This document shows positions 17,693 to 25,907 of a stretch of 64,000 nucleotides of DNA, one piece after another. Position numbers and translations under genes: made by a program. The stretch spans positions 186,001 to 250,000 of the forward strand of contig NZ_FQYI01000002.1 of NCBI RefSeq assembly GCF_900141665.1. Reading direction: 5' to 3'. The stretch is from Cruoricaptor ignavus. Lineage in GTDB: Bacteria; Bacteroidota; Bacteroidia; Flavobacteriales; Weeksellaceae. The notes below the pieces were generated by a model, which was not told the origin of the DNA, did no database searches, and saw only the letters and a program-made list of their open reading frames with translations. The stretch's first letter is position 1; each line of letters begins with the position of its first letter.

Positions 17693-18772
17693 TCAGTGGG
17701 TTTTCATAAGCCTGTTCTGTACATCCACTGCCTCTTCGTGGATGGTTTTAAAAATCTTCTGCACAAACTCGGGCGAAAGCCTGGCTTCTTCTGCTCGGCG
17801 GGCAGCGTACTCAGAAACTATTTTCCAGCGCTCTGGCTGGAACACCGCCAGGTTTTGCTCCTGCTTTATCACGCCTATATTTTTCACCATATCAAACCTT
17901 TGAGACAAAAGGTTGATAAGCTGCAAATCCAGATCGGAGATCATCGCGCGGTACTGATCCAGCCTTTCCGGGGCACCGACGCAAGCCGAGTTTCTCAGCT
18001 GCAGGTTGGCCAGGATCTCCGCCAAAGCATGGGGGGTTATCTGCTGCGCTGCGTCGCTCCAGGCCTTCTCTGGCTGAAAATGCGTCTCGATCATCGCACC
18101 CTGATAGCCCATGTTCATTGCCGATTGTGTGATTTCCGCAATACCCTCCCGGTTTCCGCAAATGTGCGAAGGATCTATTAAAAGCGGGATGTTTGGGAAT
18201 TCATTTTTGAAATCCAGCGCAATCTGCCAGTTGGGATTGTTCCTGTATTTTACCTTTTGGTAGGTAGAAAATCCGCGGTGGATGGCCCCGAGCTTCGTGA
18301 TCCCCCTACCCGATAGGCGTTCGAAAGCGCCAATCCACAACGCTAGATCGGGATTCACAGGATTTTTTACAAGGATGATTTTTCCCGTATCTGCCAGAGC
18401 GTCAGCGATTTCCTGCACTGTGAAGGGATTCGCCGCCGAGCGTGCGCCTATCCATAGGAAATCAATATCCGCAGCAAGTGCAGCCTCCGCATGCCGGGCG
18501 GTAGCCACCTCCGTTGCCGTGCGGAAACCGAATTCTTCCTTAGCCTTTTTTAGCCATTCCAATCCTATGGCGCCCACTCCCTCAAAACCGTTGGGCTTGG
18601 TACGCGGCTTCCAGATCCCTGCGCGGAACACCGGCACTGCGGCTCCGCTCTGCCGGATGCCGGCTGCTGTTTGCAGCACTTGCTCCTCGTACTCGGCGCT
18701 GCAGGGCCCTGCGATAATGAGCGGCTGGGGAAAATCAGCAATCCAGCTGTTATGGATTTGATGTAAATTCAT
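17693..18772 (-). CDS. DAHP synthase / chorismate mutase fusion
   Basis: A 359-residue bifunctional enzyme. Residues 1-255 are a type I DAHP synthase (GPCSAEYEEQVLQTA, FRAGIWKPRTKPNGFEG, WIGARSAANPFTVQEIA, IDPSHICGNREGIAE, IETHFQPEKAWSDA), which starts the shikimate pathway. Residues 265-355 are an AroQ-type chorismate mutase (DLDLQLINLLSQRFDMV, QPERWKIVSEYAARRAEE). Joining the first enzyme to the mutase allows prephenate or chorismate to control entry into the pathway, as known for related fusions. A perfect -7 box lies 5 nt before the ATG and next to the dnaX stop, so it probably has its own promoter. Confidence 0.95.
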   Translation of the reverse strand: MNLHQIHNSWIADFPQPLIIAGPCSAEYEEQVLQTAAGIRQSGAAVPVFRAGIWKPRTKPNGFEGVGAIGLEWLKKAKEEFGFRTATEVATARHAEAALAADIDFLWIGARSAANPFTVQEIADALADTGKIILVKNPVNPDLALWIGAFERLSGRGITKLGAIHRGFSTYQKVKYRNNPNWQIALDFKNEFPNIPLLIDPSHICGNREGIAEITQSAMNMGYQGAMIETHFQPEKAWSDAAQQITPHALAEILANLQLRNSACVGAPERLDQYRAMISDLDLQLINLLSQRFDMVKNIGVIKQEQNLAVFQPERWKIVSEYAARRAEEARLSPEFVQKIFKTIHEEAVDVQNRLMKTH

Positions 18773-18777
18773 TCAGG

Positions 18778-18785
18778 CAAAAATA
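18778..18785 (-). promoter_or_regulatory. -7 box of the DAHP synthase gene, 5 nt before ATG
   Basis: TATTTTTG on the minus strand, 5 nt upstream of the ATG at 18772 and just past the dnaX stop codon. Confidence 0.6.
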
Positions 18786-18786
18786 A

Positions 18787-20471
18787 TCAACTCAAATCAA
18801 ACTGCATCAGCTCGTGCAAATCCTTCAGCAGGGGGTTGATTTCTGCAAATTTTTCAAATTTTTTTCTCGTAGTCACTACCTCTTTGCGCAGCGCGGCTTC
18901 CATCCGGAATTCCGTTTTTACTTTCTGATTGTTTACTTTAGTTTTGAAATGATTAAAAAATCTATTTTGAACTTTCTCGAATTCCGACCTTGCCGCTTCC
19001 GAGGGGTAGAGGACTTCTACCGTTTCCTCGTCCTTTTTGCCAAGTCTGAAATTCTGTATCGCGCTGAAAATCACCACATCTTCAGTCTTTAATTCGGAAA
19101 GAAATACCGCCCACTCATTTTGCAAGTCAGTGTCTGAAAAATGCTGTGCCGGCAATTCCTGCGAAGCACTCTCAATCTCTTGTTTCATTGCTGGTGCTTC
19201 CGAGAGCGCATCTTCTATACTGAATTTTTTTGAAGATGGCAATACTCCGGTTGGCTTCTCAGAAGTGATTTGCCGGGAAATCCGTTCCGGAATTTCCGCC
19301 GTTTCTTGCTTGGCAGGCTTTGATAAGAGAACGCTAGGCTCTGAAGATTTAGATACAAATTCACTGCTCTCAGCGTGGGGTGCTAAAATCAGGAACTTTT
19401 TTTTTTAAGATTTTGCGAAGATTGTAGGCTCGCCAGCTGCATCAGCGCAATTTCCACGGTAAGCCTCGGGTTTTTAGAATTTTTGTAATTAATATCGGCG
19501 TGATTGCAAATTTCAATCGCATCAATCAATTGCTGCGCCGACCAGTTTTTGCTTTGCTCGCCGTATTTCAGCTTGGTTTGCTCGCCAACTTCTATCAAAC
19601 CTAAAGTCTGCGGATTTTGCGCCATCATCAAATCTCGGAAATGATTGCCCAAGCCTGCGATGAAAATCTGCGGGTCAAAACCTTTTTGCACAATCTCATT
19701 GAACGCCGATAAAATTCCTGGAATATCCTCTGCCTTCGCCAAATCAGCGATTTTCAGATATTGGTCGTAATCCAGGATATTGAGAACTTCCGCCGCTTTT
19801 TCCAGCGTGATGTTTTTCTGCGTGAAGGTGGCCAGCCGGTCAAAAATTGACAGGGCGTCACGCAAGGCACCATCCGCTTTTTGCGCCACCAGGTACAGCG
19901 CATCGTCCTCATAATTTACGCCTTCTTTTTCTGCGATTTTTCTCAGGTGCTGCTGAATATCCTCAATCGTAATCCGCTTAAAATCAAAGATTTGGCAGCG
20001 CGAAAGAATCGTCGGGATAATCTTGTGTTTTTCCGTGGTTGCCAAAATGAAAATGGCGTGAGCCGGCGGCTCTTCCAATGTTTTCAGAAAGGCATTAAAT
20101 GCCGACTGAGAAAGCATATGCACCTCATCGATGATATAGACTTTGTACTTACCAACTTGCGGTGCGAAACGCACCTGGTCCACAAGTTCGCGAATATCAT
20201 CCACTAAATTGTTGCTCGCAGCATCCAGCTCAAAAATGTTGTAGGCGAAGCCATCGTCCGAAGTTGAGCCGTCCTTCTCGTTAATTTTTCTTGCAAGAAT
20301 TCTTGCACAAGTGGTTTTGCCGACACCTCTCGGTCCGCAGAAAAGCATCGCCTGCGCCAGCTGATTGCTTTCGATGGCGTGCTCTAAAGTATCGGTAATG
20401 TGCGACTGACCAACCACAGTATCAAATTCCTGCGGACGATACTTCCTCGCCGAAACCACGAAATTTTCCAT
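18787..20471 (-). CDS. dnaX: DNA polymerase III gamma/tau, expressed through a -1 frameshift
   Basis: Clamp-loader ATPase. Frame 0 runs from 20471 to a TGA at 19389 and gives a 360-residue gamma-like protein ending KKKSS. The -1 frame, entered at an A10 run (19406-19397), stays open to 18787 and adds 203 residues, giving a tau of about 561 residues. The AAA+ part shows CGPRGVGKTTCARILA, IIDEVHMLSQSAFNAFLKTLEEPP, LATTEKHKIIPTILSRC and DGALRDALSIFD. The four zinc-binding cysteines normally between Walker A and the SRC region are missing. The tau tail has a low-complexity linker followed by a charged helical segment (VLYPSEAARSEFEKV). A -7 box sits 4 nt before the ATG. A sequencing error in the run is the main alternative. 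Confidence 0.9.
19396..19406 (-). promoter_or_regulatory. dnaX frameshift site (A10 slippery run)
   Basis: On the coding strand, CTT is followed by ten A and a G. Frame 0 reads CTT AAA AAA AAA AGT TCC TGA. A -1 slip, or an mRNA with one extra A, reads on as AAG TTC CTG ATT. A weak hairpin (CACGCT / AGC-A-GTG) begins 19 nt after the run, further than usual for a stimulator, and no internal Shine-Dalgarno is seen upstream. These points favour transcriptional slippage. Confidence 0.8.
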
Positions 20472-20475
20472 TCTT

Positions 20476-20483
20476 CAAAATTA
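20476..20483 (-). promoter_or_regulatory. -7 box of dnaX, 4 nt before ATG
   Basis: TAATTTTG on the minus strand, then AAGA, then the ATG at 20471. Predicts a leaderless dnaX mRNA. Confidence 0.7.
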
Positions 20484-20514
20484 AATAAAATTCCTATAAC
20501 GAAGAAAAAGAAAG

Positions 20515-20532
20515 GGCAGCCCGAAGACTGCC
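20515..20532 (-). terminator. Terminator of ppa
   Basis: On the minus strand, GGCAGTC and GGCTGCC pair over 7 bp (one G-U) around a TTCG tetraloop, followed by CTTTCTTTTTC. Confidence 0.9.
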
Positions 20533-20556
20533 GCTAAGATTTTAGTAAAAAAATGA

Positions 20557-21162
20557 CTATCCGAGAGCTTCGTAGTCCTTCTGCGAAGCGCGGATTACAT
20601 CATACGCGTGCTCCCTACCATAGATGGAATCGATGCGGCACTGCAGCTCCTCCCCAGGCATATTTTTGTAGGTAAGGAAATAGTGCTTCAGCCTTATCAC
20701 CATACCAGGCGGCAGATCTTCGATATCCGTTACATCTCCAAATGCCTGATCGCCAGCCATCACCGCGATTATTTTATCATCAGCTTCCCCTCCGTCTATC
20801 ATTTTAAACCCGCCTATCGGCTTTGCCTCGAGCATTATATTGCCGTGGTTTACATTATGAGAGCTCAGCACAAGGATATCCAGCGGATCCAGGTCGCCTT
20901 CTGTAACATCCTCGCTTCCATTTTCCTGAGCCACCCGGAGTACTTCATCCGCACAATAAGTTCTTGGGATAAACCCGTAAAGCGCTGGGATGATGTTTGA
21001 AAATTTCTGGGGTCTGTCCACCTTCAGGTGCCCGGTTTCTTTATCAATTTCATACTTTATCGTATCAGACGGTACGATTTCCACAAAGACATTTACTACC
21101 TCCGGCGCCTTCTCCCCCGTGGAAATACCGTGCCACGGATGCGCTCTAAATTCTGGTTTCAT
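20557..21162 (-). CDS. ppa: Inorganic pyrophosphatase (family I)
   Basis: A 201-residue cytoplasmic enzyme that hydrolyses pyrophosphate and so drives biosynthetic reactions. Family I features include VEIVPSDTIKYEIDKETGHLKVDR, the conserved ALYGFIPRTY, and the metal-binding acidic cluster in EGDLDPLDILVLS with DGGEADDKIIAV after it. It is somewhat longer than the E. coli enzyme (175 residues), typical for Bacteroidota. The ATG directly abuts the stop of the upstream membrane-protein gene, so it is the last gene of the lolD-like/radC run. A TTCG terminator follows. Confidence 0.95.
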   Translation of the reverse strand: MKPEFRAHPWHGISTGEKAPEVVNVFVEIVPSDTIKYEIDKETGHLKVDRPQKFSNIIPALYGFIPRTYCADEVLRVAQENGSEDVTEGDLDPLDILVLSSHNVNHGNIMLEAKPIGGFKMIDGGEADDKIIAVMAGDQAFGDVTDIEDLPPGMVIRLKHYFLTYKNMPGEELQCRIDSIYGREHAYDVIRASQKDYEALG

Positions 21163-21690
21163 TTATAAATTATTTGATTGTTTAGCAAAATACAAAGCCT
21201 CTCGTTTCAGGCTGTCCATCGTTTCTCCCACGAAATCACCCTCAGTGGCATAGTTCATAAGAAATATGGTTTTAAAATCATCGAGTGTCGCATTCTCCCC
21301 CAGGCCTTCGTAGGTTTTATGGCTCAAATTTATGATTTCATTTTTCACAAAGGTAATCTCCTTCCACAATTTTTTTGACAAATACAGTTGCTGCGGTGCA
21401 TTATAGCTGAATTCTTCATTTATGCTTTTCTCCGAAAGGTAGATAAATTCGTGCGGCTTGAGATCTGCACTGAAATTCTGGACAAGATTTGAAGGCCGGA
21501 GCCTGTCCAGAAATATCGTCATTTTCTCATAGGCCACGGCGCGGCTCTGCGAAGAAACACCGGCGCCGAGCAACCTGAGTTCCTGCTCCTTCAGGCGGAC
21601 AAAATCTTTAAGAAATTGCCTGAAATATATCAGGAATGGCGCGGCTATTATCAGCGCGGCAGCGTATGGTAGAAGATCCTCTAAGTTCAT
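21163..21690 (-). CDS. Conserved protein with N-terminal membrane anchor, function unknown
   Basis: About 175 residues. An N-terminal hydrophobic helix (LLPYAAALIIAAPFLIYF) anchors a cytoplasmic helical domain starting with a charged KDFVRLKEQELRLLG segment. The rest contains AYEKMTIFLDRLRPSNLV, QQLYLSKKLWKEITFVKNEIINL and a short C-terminal helix. I recognise the pattern as a recurring Flavobacteriia protein but no function. The ATG at 21690 is chosen because the alternative at 21702 lies inside a perfect -7 box (21700-21707). Gene order next to ppa suggests co-expression but does not reveal a role. Confidence 0.75.
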   Translation of the reverse strand: MNLEDLLPYAAALIIAAPFLIYFRQFLKDFVRLKEQELRLLGAGVSSQSRAVAYEKMTIFLDRLRPSNLVQNFSADLKPHEFIYLSEKSINEEFSYNAPQQLYLSKKLWKEITFVKNEIINLSHKTYEGLGENATLDDFKTIFLMNYATEGDFVGETMDSLKREALYFAKQSNNL

Positions 21691-21699
21691 TTCGTGGCA

Positions 21700-21707
21700 C
21701 AAAAATA
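21700..21707 (-). promoter_or_regulatory. -7 box upstream of the membrane-anchored protein
   Basis: TATTTTTG on the minus strand, 9 nt before the ATG at 21690. It rules against the ATG at 21702, which would overlap it. Confidence 0.55.
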
Positions 21708-21726
21708 AGAAAATGGATGGAGAATT

Positions 21727-22596
21727 TTAGAAAAACAAATATGGCCGGCTGAGGACAGGATAATTTTTTGGCGAAGCGCCGAAACTTCCGTAAAACCGGG
21801 CAATACCGGGGATCATCGAACCCTCGAAATCCAGCAGTAAATCCTGTTGGGCATTTTCCTGAATGTAGCGACTTATGAGGAATGCCGCTGCACCGCGGTA
21901 AGCATCGAAGGTACTTTTTATCGACATTAGAAGAATGCGCCGCCTGCCGGAAACTAGGAAAAGAACCGAGGCAATTTCTTTACCATCGGAGATCAATCCA
22001 CGGAAGTCGTAAAGCCCGCGGTTTTTAATTTCCTCCAGAAGCCTGATGAATACCGGGCTGCGATAATAGGGCAAATCAGGATATTCCTGCTGCACGGCAT
22101 TTACAAAATCTTGGACGACGAAGTCTGTACTGACTTGCGTTTTTAACCTCCCGATGCGGCTGATGTCGCGCTTTCTGTTTTTGTTAAAATTTATCCGCAG
22201 AGCTTCATAGCTCTCGTTTAGGCTTAATACAAAATTTTTCCGTGTGATAAACTTGCCATTACCAGCCATATTTTCTTCATTGAAAGCATACGAACGCAGA
22301 GGCAGATGCTTTATTTTTTTGTAAAAATCATTAACCGAAACCGAGTCTTTCCCGATACCAAATACCCCCAGCTGCTGGCAGAACAATGGCTGTACGATGA
22401 TCTTTACACCCAACTTCCTCGCATACGGCAGCGGCATAATTCTGCTGTAGCCCTCATCCGCAAGGCAGTCCCAGCAGCCGCCCGTCACGGCATCCAGATA
22501 CCAGGGCTCCGCATAAATACGGTAATTGTCTGAAGAATTCAAACTCCTTCGGTAAGCATCAAAATCTATATCGCTGTGCCGCAGATACCTTATCAT
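21727..22596 (-). CDS. FemAB/GNAT-like acyltransferase
   Basis: A 289-residue cytoplasmic protein with the double-GNAT look of FemAB-like proteins: YAEPWYLDAVTGGCWD near residue 28, IVQPLFCQQLGVFG near 70, NFNKNRKRDISR near 140, then GKEIASVLFLVSGRRRILLMS and YRGAAAFLISRYIQE, and the late DFEGSMIPGIARFYGSFGA motif typical of FemAB-like acyltransferases. The acceptor is unknown; peptidoglycan cross-bridge, lipid or protein substrates are all possible. The start overlaps the radC stop (ATGA), indicating coupled translation. Confidence 0.75.
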   Translation of the reverse strand: MIRYLRHSDIDFDAYRRSLNSSDNYRIYAEPWYLDAVTGGCWDCLADEGYSRIMPLPYARKLGVKIIVQPLFCQQLGVFGIGKDSVSVNDFYKKIKHLPLRSYAFNEENMAGNGKFITRKNFVLSLNESYEALRINFNKNRKRDISRIGRLKTQVSTDFVVQDFVNAVQQEYPDLPYYRSPVFIRLLEEIKNRGLYDFRGLISDGKEIASVLFLVSGRRRILLMSIKSTFDAYRGAAAFLISRYIQENAQQDLLLDFEGSMIPGIARFYGSFGASPKNYPVLSRPYLFF

Positions 22597-23270
22597 AACG
22601 CTCCTTCTTCTGCGAAGCTGTAAAAGCCGCCCTGCCCTATTATCAGGTGATCCAGCAGCTGGATCTGTAGCGTACTTCCCGCCGCCTTTATCTGCCTTGT
22701 GATCTCTACATCCTGCGTACTTGGCGCCAGCACGCCCGTGGGGTGGTTGTGTGCCACTATTATCCCCGTGGCATAGTGCTCCAGCGCCATCCTAAAAAGC
22801 ACGCGCACATCCACCACAGAAGCTACGATGCCCCCCCGCGTAAGGCATTCAATGTGCAGTACGCGGTTTCTTTGATTAAGAAAAACTGCCCAGAACTCTT
22901 CCCTTTGCAAATCTGCCAGGTGTGGCTTGAAGATTTCATAAGCCATCCTGCTCCCTGTGATTACCGGTTTATCCGGGATTTCCTGCGATGCCCGGCGGCG
23001 CCCAATTTCCAATGCGGTAAGGATTTCTATGGCTTTTACTTCGCCGATGCCTTTGAATTTGGTTAAATCCTTCACAGACATTTTGGAGAGTTCGTGCCAG
23101 CTGCCGTCCACAGTTTTCAGGATTCTCCGCGCCAGCTCTACTGCAGATGCTTCGCGGTGCCCAATTTTCAGGATGATGGCGAGCAGCTCCGCATCGGAGA
23201 GCGCAGCCCTCCCCTTCATCAGGAATTTCTCGCGCGGCCTGTCGTCCTCAGCTAATTGTTTTATAAGCAT
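22593..23270 (-). CDS. radC: RadC family JAB-domain protein
   Basis: A 225-residue protein with an N-terminal helix-hairpin-helix segment (FKGIGEVKAIEILTALEIGRR, about residues 68-90) and a C-terminal JAMM/MPN metalloprotease-like domain with the metal motif HNHPTGVLAPSTQDVE. Although named after a repair locus, the E. coli radC102 phenotype was later traced to recG, so a repair role is not assured. It overlaps the acyltransferase gene by 4 nt and follows the ABC ATPase after 7 nt. Confidence 0.93.
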   Translation of the reverse strand: MLIKQLAEDDRPREKFLMKGRAALSDAELLAIILKIGHREASAVELARRILKTVDGSWHELSKMSVKDLTKFKGIGEVKAIEILTALEIGRRRASQEIPDKPVITGSRMAYEIFKPHLADLQREEFWAVFLNQRNRVLHIECLTRGGIVASVVDVRVLFRMALEHYATGIIVAHNHPTGVLAPSTQDVEITRQIKAAGSTLQIQLLDHLIIGQGGFYSFAEEGAL

Positions 23271-23277
23271 TTCGACA

Positions 23278-23943
23278 TCAGATTATCAGCCCATCCTTCA
23301 TCACCAGTTTCCTGTCGGTGATTTCTGCGAGCTTCGGGTTGTGGGTCACGATCACGAAAGTCTGCTGATACTTATCCCTCAAATCAAAAAAAAGCTGGTG
23401 GAGGTCATCGGCATTTTTAGAATCCAGGTTGCCCGTAGGCTCATCGGCATAGATGATTTTGGGGGAATTGATCAGCGCACGCGCCACTGCCGCACGCTGA
23501 GCCTCTCCGCCGGACATTTGTGTAGGCTTGTGGTGCAGCCTGTGAGCGATGTTGAGATCTTCGAAGAGGTGAATAGCCTTATCGATCACCTGCTTCTCCG
23601 GCACTCCCGCTATTTTAGAAGGTAGCAGCACATTTTCGAGGGCGGTGAACTCCGGCAGAAGCTGGTGGAACTGAAAAACGAATCCAATATTCCGGTTCCG
23701 GAAGGCAGAAAGTTCCGCATCCTTCATCCCGAGAAAAGGCATTCCCGCGAGGGTGATTTCCGTGCCGTACTTCGCAGGATCAGTGGGCAGATCTAGCGTA
23801 CCAAGAATTTGTAGCAGCGTGGATTTCCCAGCGCCCGATTCGCCAACGATGGAGACCACCTCCGCCTCTCGGATATGGATGTCCACACCCTTCAGTACCT
23901 CCACATCGCCATAGCTTTTATGAATATTTTTCGCTCGGATCAT
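23278..23943 (-). CDS. ABC transporter ATP-binding protein (LolD/MacB-like)
   Basis: A 221-residue ATPase of the LolD/FtsE/MacB branch: Walker [13 protein letters not shown]-loop [16 protein letters not shown], signature [15 protein letters not shown], Walker [14 protein letters not shown], then the switch histidine in VTHNP. The best guess is the ATPase of the lipoprotein-releasing LolCDE system. No permease gene is adjacent, so the partner must be elsewhere. The start is set at 23943 ([19 protein letters not shown]); the longer in-frame extension begins inside the pdhC terminator. A near-match box (TATTTTCG) lies 5 nt before this ATG. Confidence 0.92.
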   Translation of the reverse strand: MIRAKNIHKSYGDVEVLKGVDIHIREAEVVSIVGESGAGKSTLLQILGTLDLPTDPAKYGTEITLAGMPFLGMKDAELSAFRNRNIGFVFQFHQLLPEFTALENVLLPSKIAGVPEKQVIDKAIHLFEDLNIAHRLHHKPTQMSGGEAQRAAVARALINSPKIIYADEPTGNLDSKNADDLHQLFFDLRDKYQQTFVIVTHNPKLAEITDRKLVMKDGLII

Positions 23944-23989
23944 AGCTGCGAAAATACGGGGAATTTTCGAAACTGCTAATGAAAAAAAA

Positions 23990-24006
23990 CCGCAGATAAT
24001 CTGCGG
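23990..24006 (-). terminator. Terminator of pdhC
   Basis: CCGCAGA and TCTGCGG form a 7-bp GC-rich stem with a TAA loop; on the minus strand a run of eight T follows. Strong intrinsic terminator. Confidence 0.93.
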
Positions 24007-24048
24007 CATTTTAAGTTACATAAATTTTACACTTCAAGCTTGGAGACC

Positions 24049-25770
24049 TTAAACCAGCATAGTCATAGGATTTTCCAGATAAGTTTTCAGTGTTTGCAGG
24101 AATTCCGCTCCCGTAGCTCCATCCACCACCCGGTGGTCGCACGCCATAGAAACAGTCATCATATTACCAACTTTTACTTTTCCTTCTTTCACGATAGGCT
24201 TTTCTACAATGGCTCCCACTGAGAGGATCGCGGAATTCGGCTGGTTAATAATGGATGTGAAAAACTCGATACCGTACATCCCGAGGTTTGATACACTGAA
24301 TGTTGAGCCCTCCATCTCGTTGGCTTTCAGGCCTTTTTCCTTGGCACGCTTCGCCATATCTTTCACGCCTGCCGAGATTTGTGAAAAGCTCATATAGTCT
24401 GTGTTCTTCAGCACCGGCACCACCAGGCCGTCGGGTATTGCTACCGCCACGCCCACATGAATGTTGCCGTGGTGAACAATTTTATCACCCGCCCAGGAAG
24501 AATTCACCTGAGGATGCTTGCGCAGCGCCAGGGCAGTAGCCTTAATTACCATATCGTTGTAAGAAACCTTGGTATCCGGCAGAGCGTTGATTTCCTCACG
24601 CAGCGACTTCGCTTTATCCATATTAATTTCAACCACGAGGTAGTAGTGCGGCGCAGTAAATTTGCTTTCAGAAAGGCGTTTCGCGATTACATTCCGTACC
24701 TGAGAGTTTGGAGTTTCCGTATCATCCGCCTGAGCGATTCCTGTAAATGTTGGTGTTGCAGGTTTAGCCGCTTTCTGTTCAGGTTTAGATGCTGCAGCCT
24801 GAGCCTGTCGCTGAGACGGTTCGTAATTCTCAATATCTTTCTTTACAATTCTTCCATTTTCTCCGCTGCCTTTCAGCTCTTGGAGGTCGATGCCCTTATC
24901 TTCGGCCATTTTCCTTGCGAGAGGGGAAACCGCAATTCTATCGTTAGATGTTGGAGAATCTTTCTCAGTGGAAGCCGGCTCATCTTCTTTCTCCTCAGAT
25001 TTTTCCTCAGGCTGATTTTTAGCCTCAGTTTTCGCTGCAGGTTTTCCGCCGGAAAGCAGCGCAGAAACATCCGTACCTTCCGGCCCGATTATCGCCAGAA
25101 TGTTATCCACCGCGGTTTGCTCACCCTCTGCCACGCCCTGATGTAGCAACACGCCATCAAACTCCGATTCAAAATCCTGAACGGCTTTATCGGTTTCGAT
25201 TTCCGCGAGCAAATCGCCCTCCTTCACTTTATCTCCCACATTTTTATGCCACTTTGCCACCTTCCCTTCAGTCATCGTGTCAGAAAGCCTCGGCATATTG
25301 ATAACCTCCACATTATCAGGCACTTCCCCTGTCTGTGCTTCATCGGATTCTACCGGCTCGGAATTTTCCACCGGCGTATCAGCACCGGTTTTAAAATCCT
25401 CCCGCACGCCCTCATTTTTTAGGTCAATGCTTTTCTCCGGCTCCGGGGCTGCACCTTCATCCAGATTTTCTTCCGTATTGCCGCCGGGGTTTGCACCGGA
25501 ATTTCCATCGAGAATCCCGGAGATATCCTCGCCCTGCTCGCCTATCACGGCAAGGATGGCATCCACAGGCGCAGAACCGCCCTCCTGCACGCCCTGGTGA
25601 AGAAGCACACCATCGAATTCTGATTCGAAATCCTGCACAGCCTTATCGGTTTCTATCTCGGCAATCAGGTCGCCTTCGCTCACTTTATCTCCGACATTTT
25701 TATGCCATTTGGCAACTTTTCCGTCCGTCATCGTGTCGGAAAGTCGTGGCATTGTAATAATTTCAGCCAT
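24049..25770 (-). CDS. pdhC: Pyruvate dehydrogenase E2, dihydrolipoamide acetyltransferase
   Basis: A 573-residue core enzyme of the pyruvate dehydrogenase complex. Two lipoyl domains lie at about residues 1-80 and 155-235; each carries the lipoyl lysine in EIETDKAVQDFESEFDG and they are nearly identical, a recent internal duplication. Acidic linkers follow each. The E1/E3-binding domain is at about 280-315 (VSPLARKMAEDKGIDLQEL). The catalytic domain ends with the active-site motif DHRVVDGATGAEFL. pdhA lies 137 nt upstream on the same strand; E1 beta is not in the window. Confidence 0.96.
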   Translation of the reverse strand: MAEIITMPRLSDTMTDGKVAKWHKNVGDKVSEGDLIAEIETDKAVQDFESEFDGVLLHQGVQEGGSAPVDAILAVIGEQGEDISGILDGNSGANPGGNTEENLDEGAAPEPEKSIDLKNEGVREDFKTGADTPVENSEPVESDEAQTGEVPDNVEVINMPRLSDTMTEGKVAKWHKNVGDKVKEGDLLAEIETDKAVQDFESEFDGVLLHQGVAEGEQTAVDNILAIIGPEGTDVSALLSGGKPAAKTEAKNQPEEKSEEKEDEPASTEKDSPTSNDRIAVSPLARKMAEDKGIDLQELKGSGENGRIVKKDIENYEPSQRQAQAAASKPEQKAAKPATPTFTGIAQADDTETPNSQVRNVIAKRLSESKFTAPHYYLVVEINMDKAKSLREEINALPDTKVSYNDMVIKATALALRKHPQVNSSWAGDKIVHHGNIHVGVAVAIPDGLVVPVLKNTDYMSFSQISAGVKDMAKRAKEKGLKANEMEGSTFSVSNLGMYGIEFFTSIINQPNSAILSVGAIVEKPIVKEGKVKVGNMMTVSMACDHRVVDGATGAEFLQTLKTYLENPMTMLV

Positions 25771-25907
25771 TATAATTGGTTCAAAGGTTTAAAAATTTTT
25801 AAGATTGAGGTTAAGGTTAAGGTTGAGATTAAAGTTCAAATTTTAAGATTTAAAGTTCAATGCTCTTGAATCTTATGTCTTAAATCTTGCATCTAGGTTC
25901 TCAATTC
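25771..25907. repeat. Intergenic spacer of short degenerate repeats between pdhA and pdhC
   Basis: The 137-bp gap is made of repeated short purine-rich words such as GGTTAAGGTT, AAGATTTAAAGTTCAA and AATCTTATGTCTTAAATCTTG. The same type of words recurs near 35040, 46110 and 47680. No ORF or clear terminator is seen, so the two pdh genes may still be co-transcribed. Confidence 0.55.

Noticed and set aside
18787-19242. Independent gene starting at TTG 19242
   Set aside because: The frame is open without a stop back to the A10 run of dnaX and the content fits the tau tail.
25771-25907. CRISPR array
   Set aside because: Repeats are short, degenerate and lack unique equal-length spacers; no cas gene nearby.
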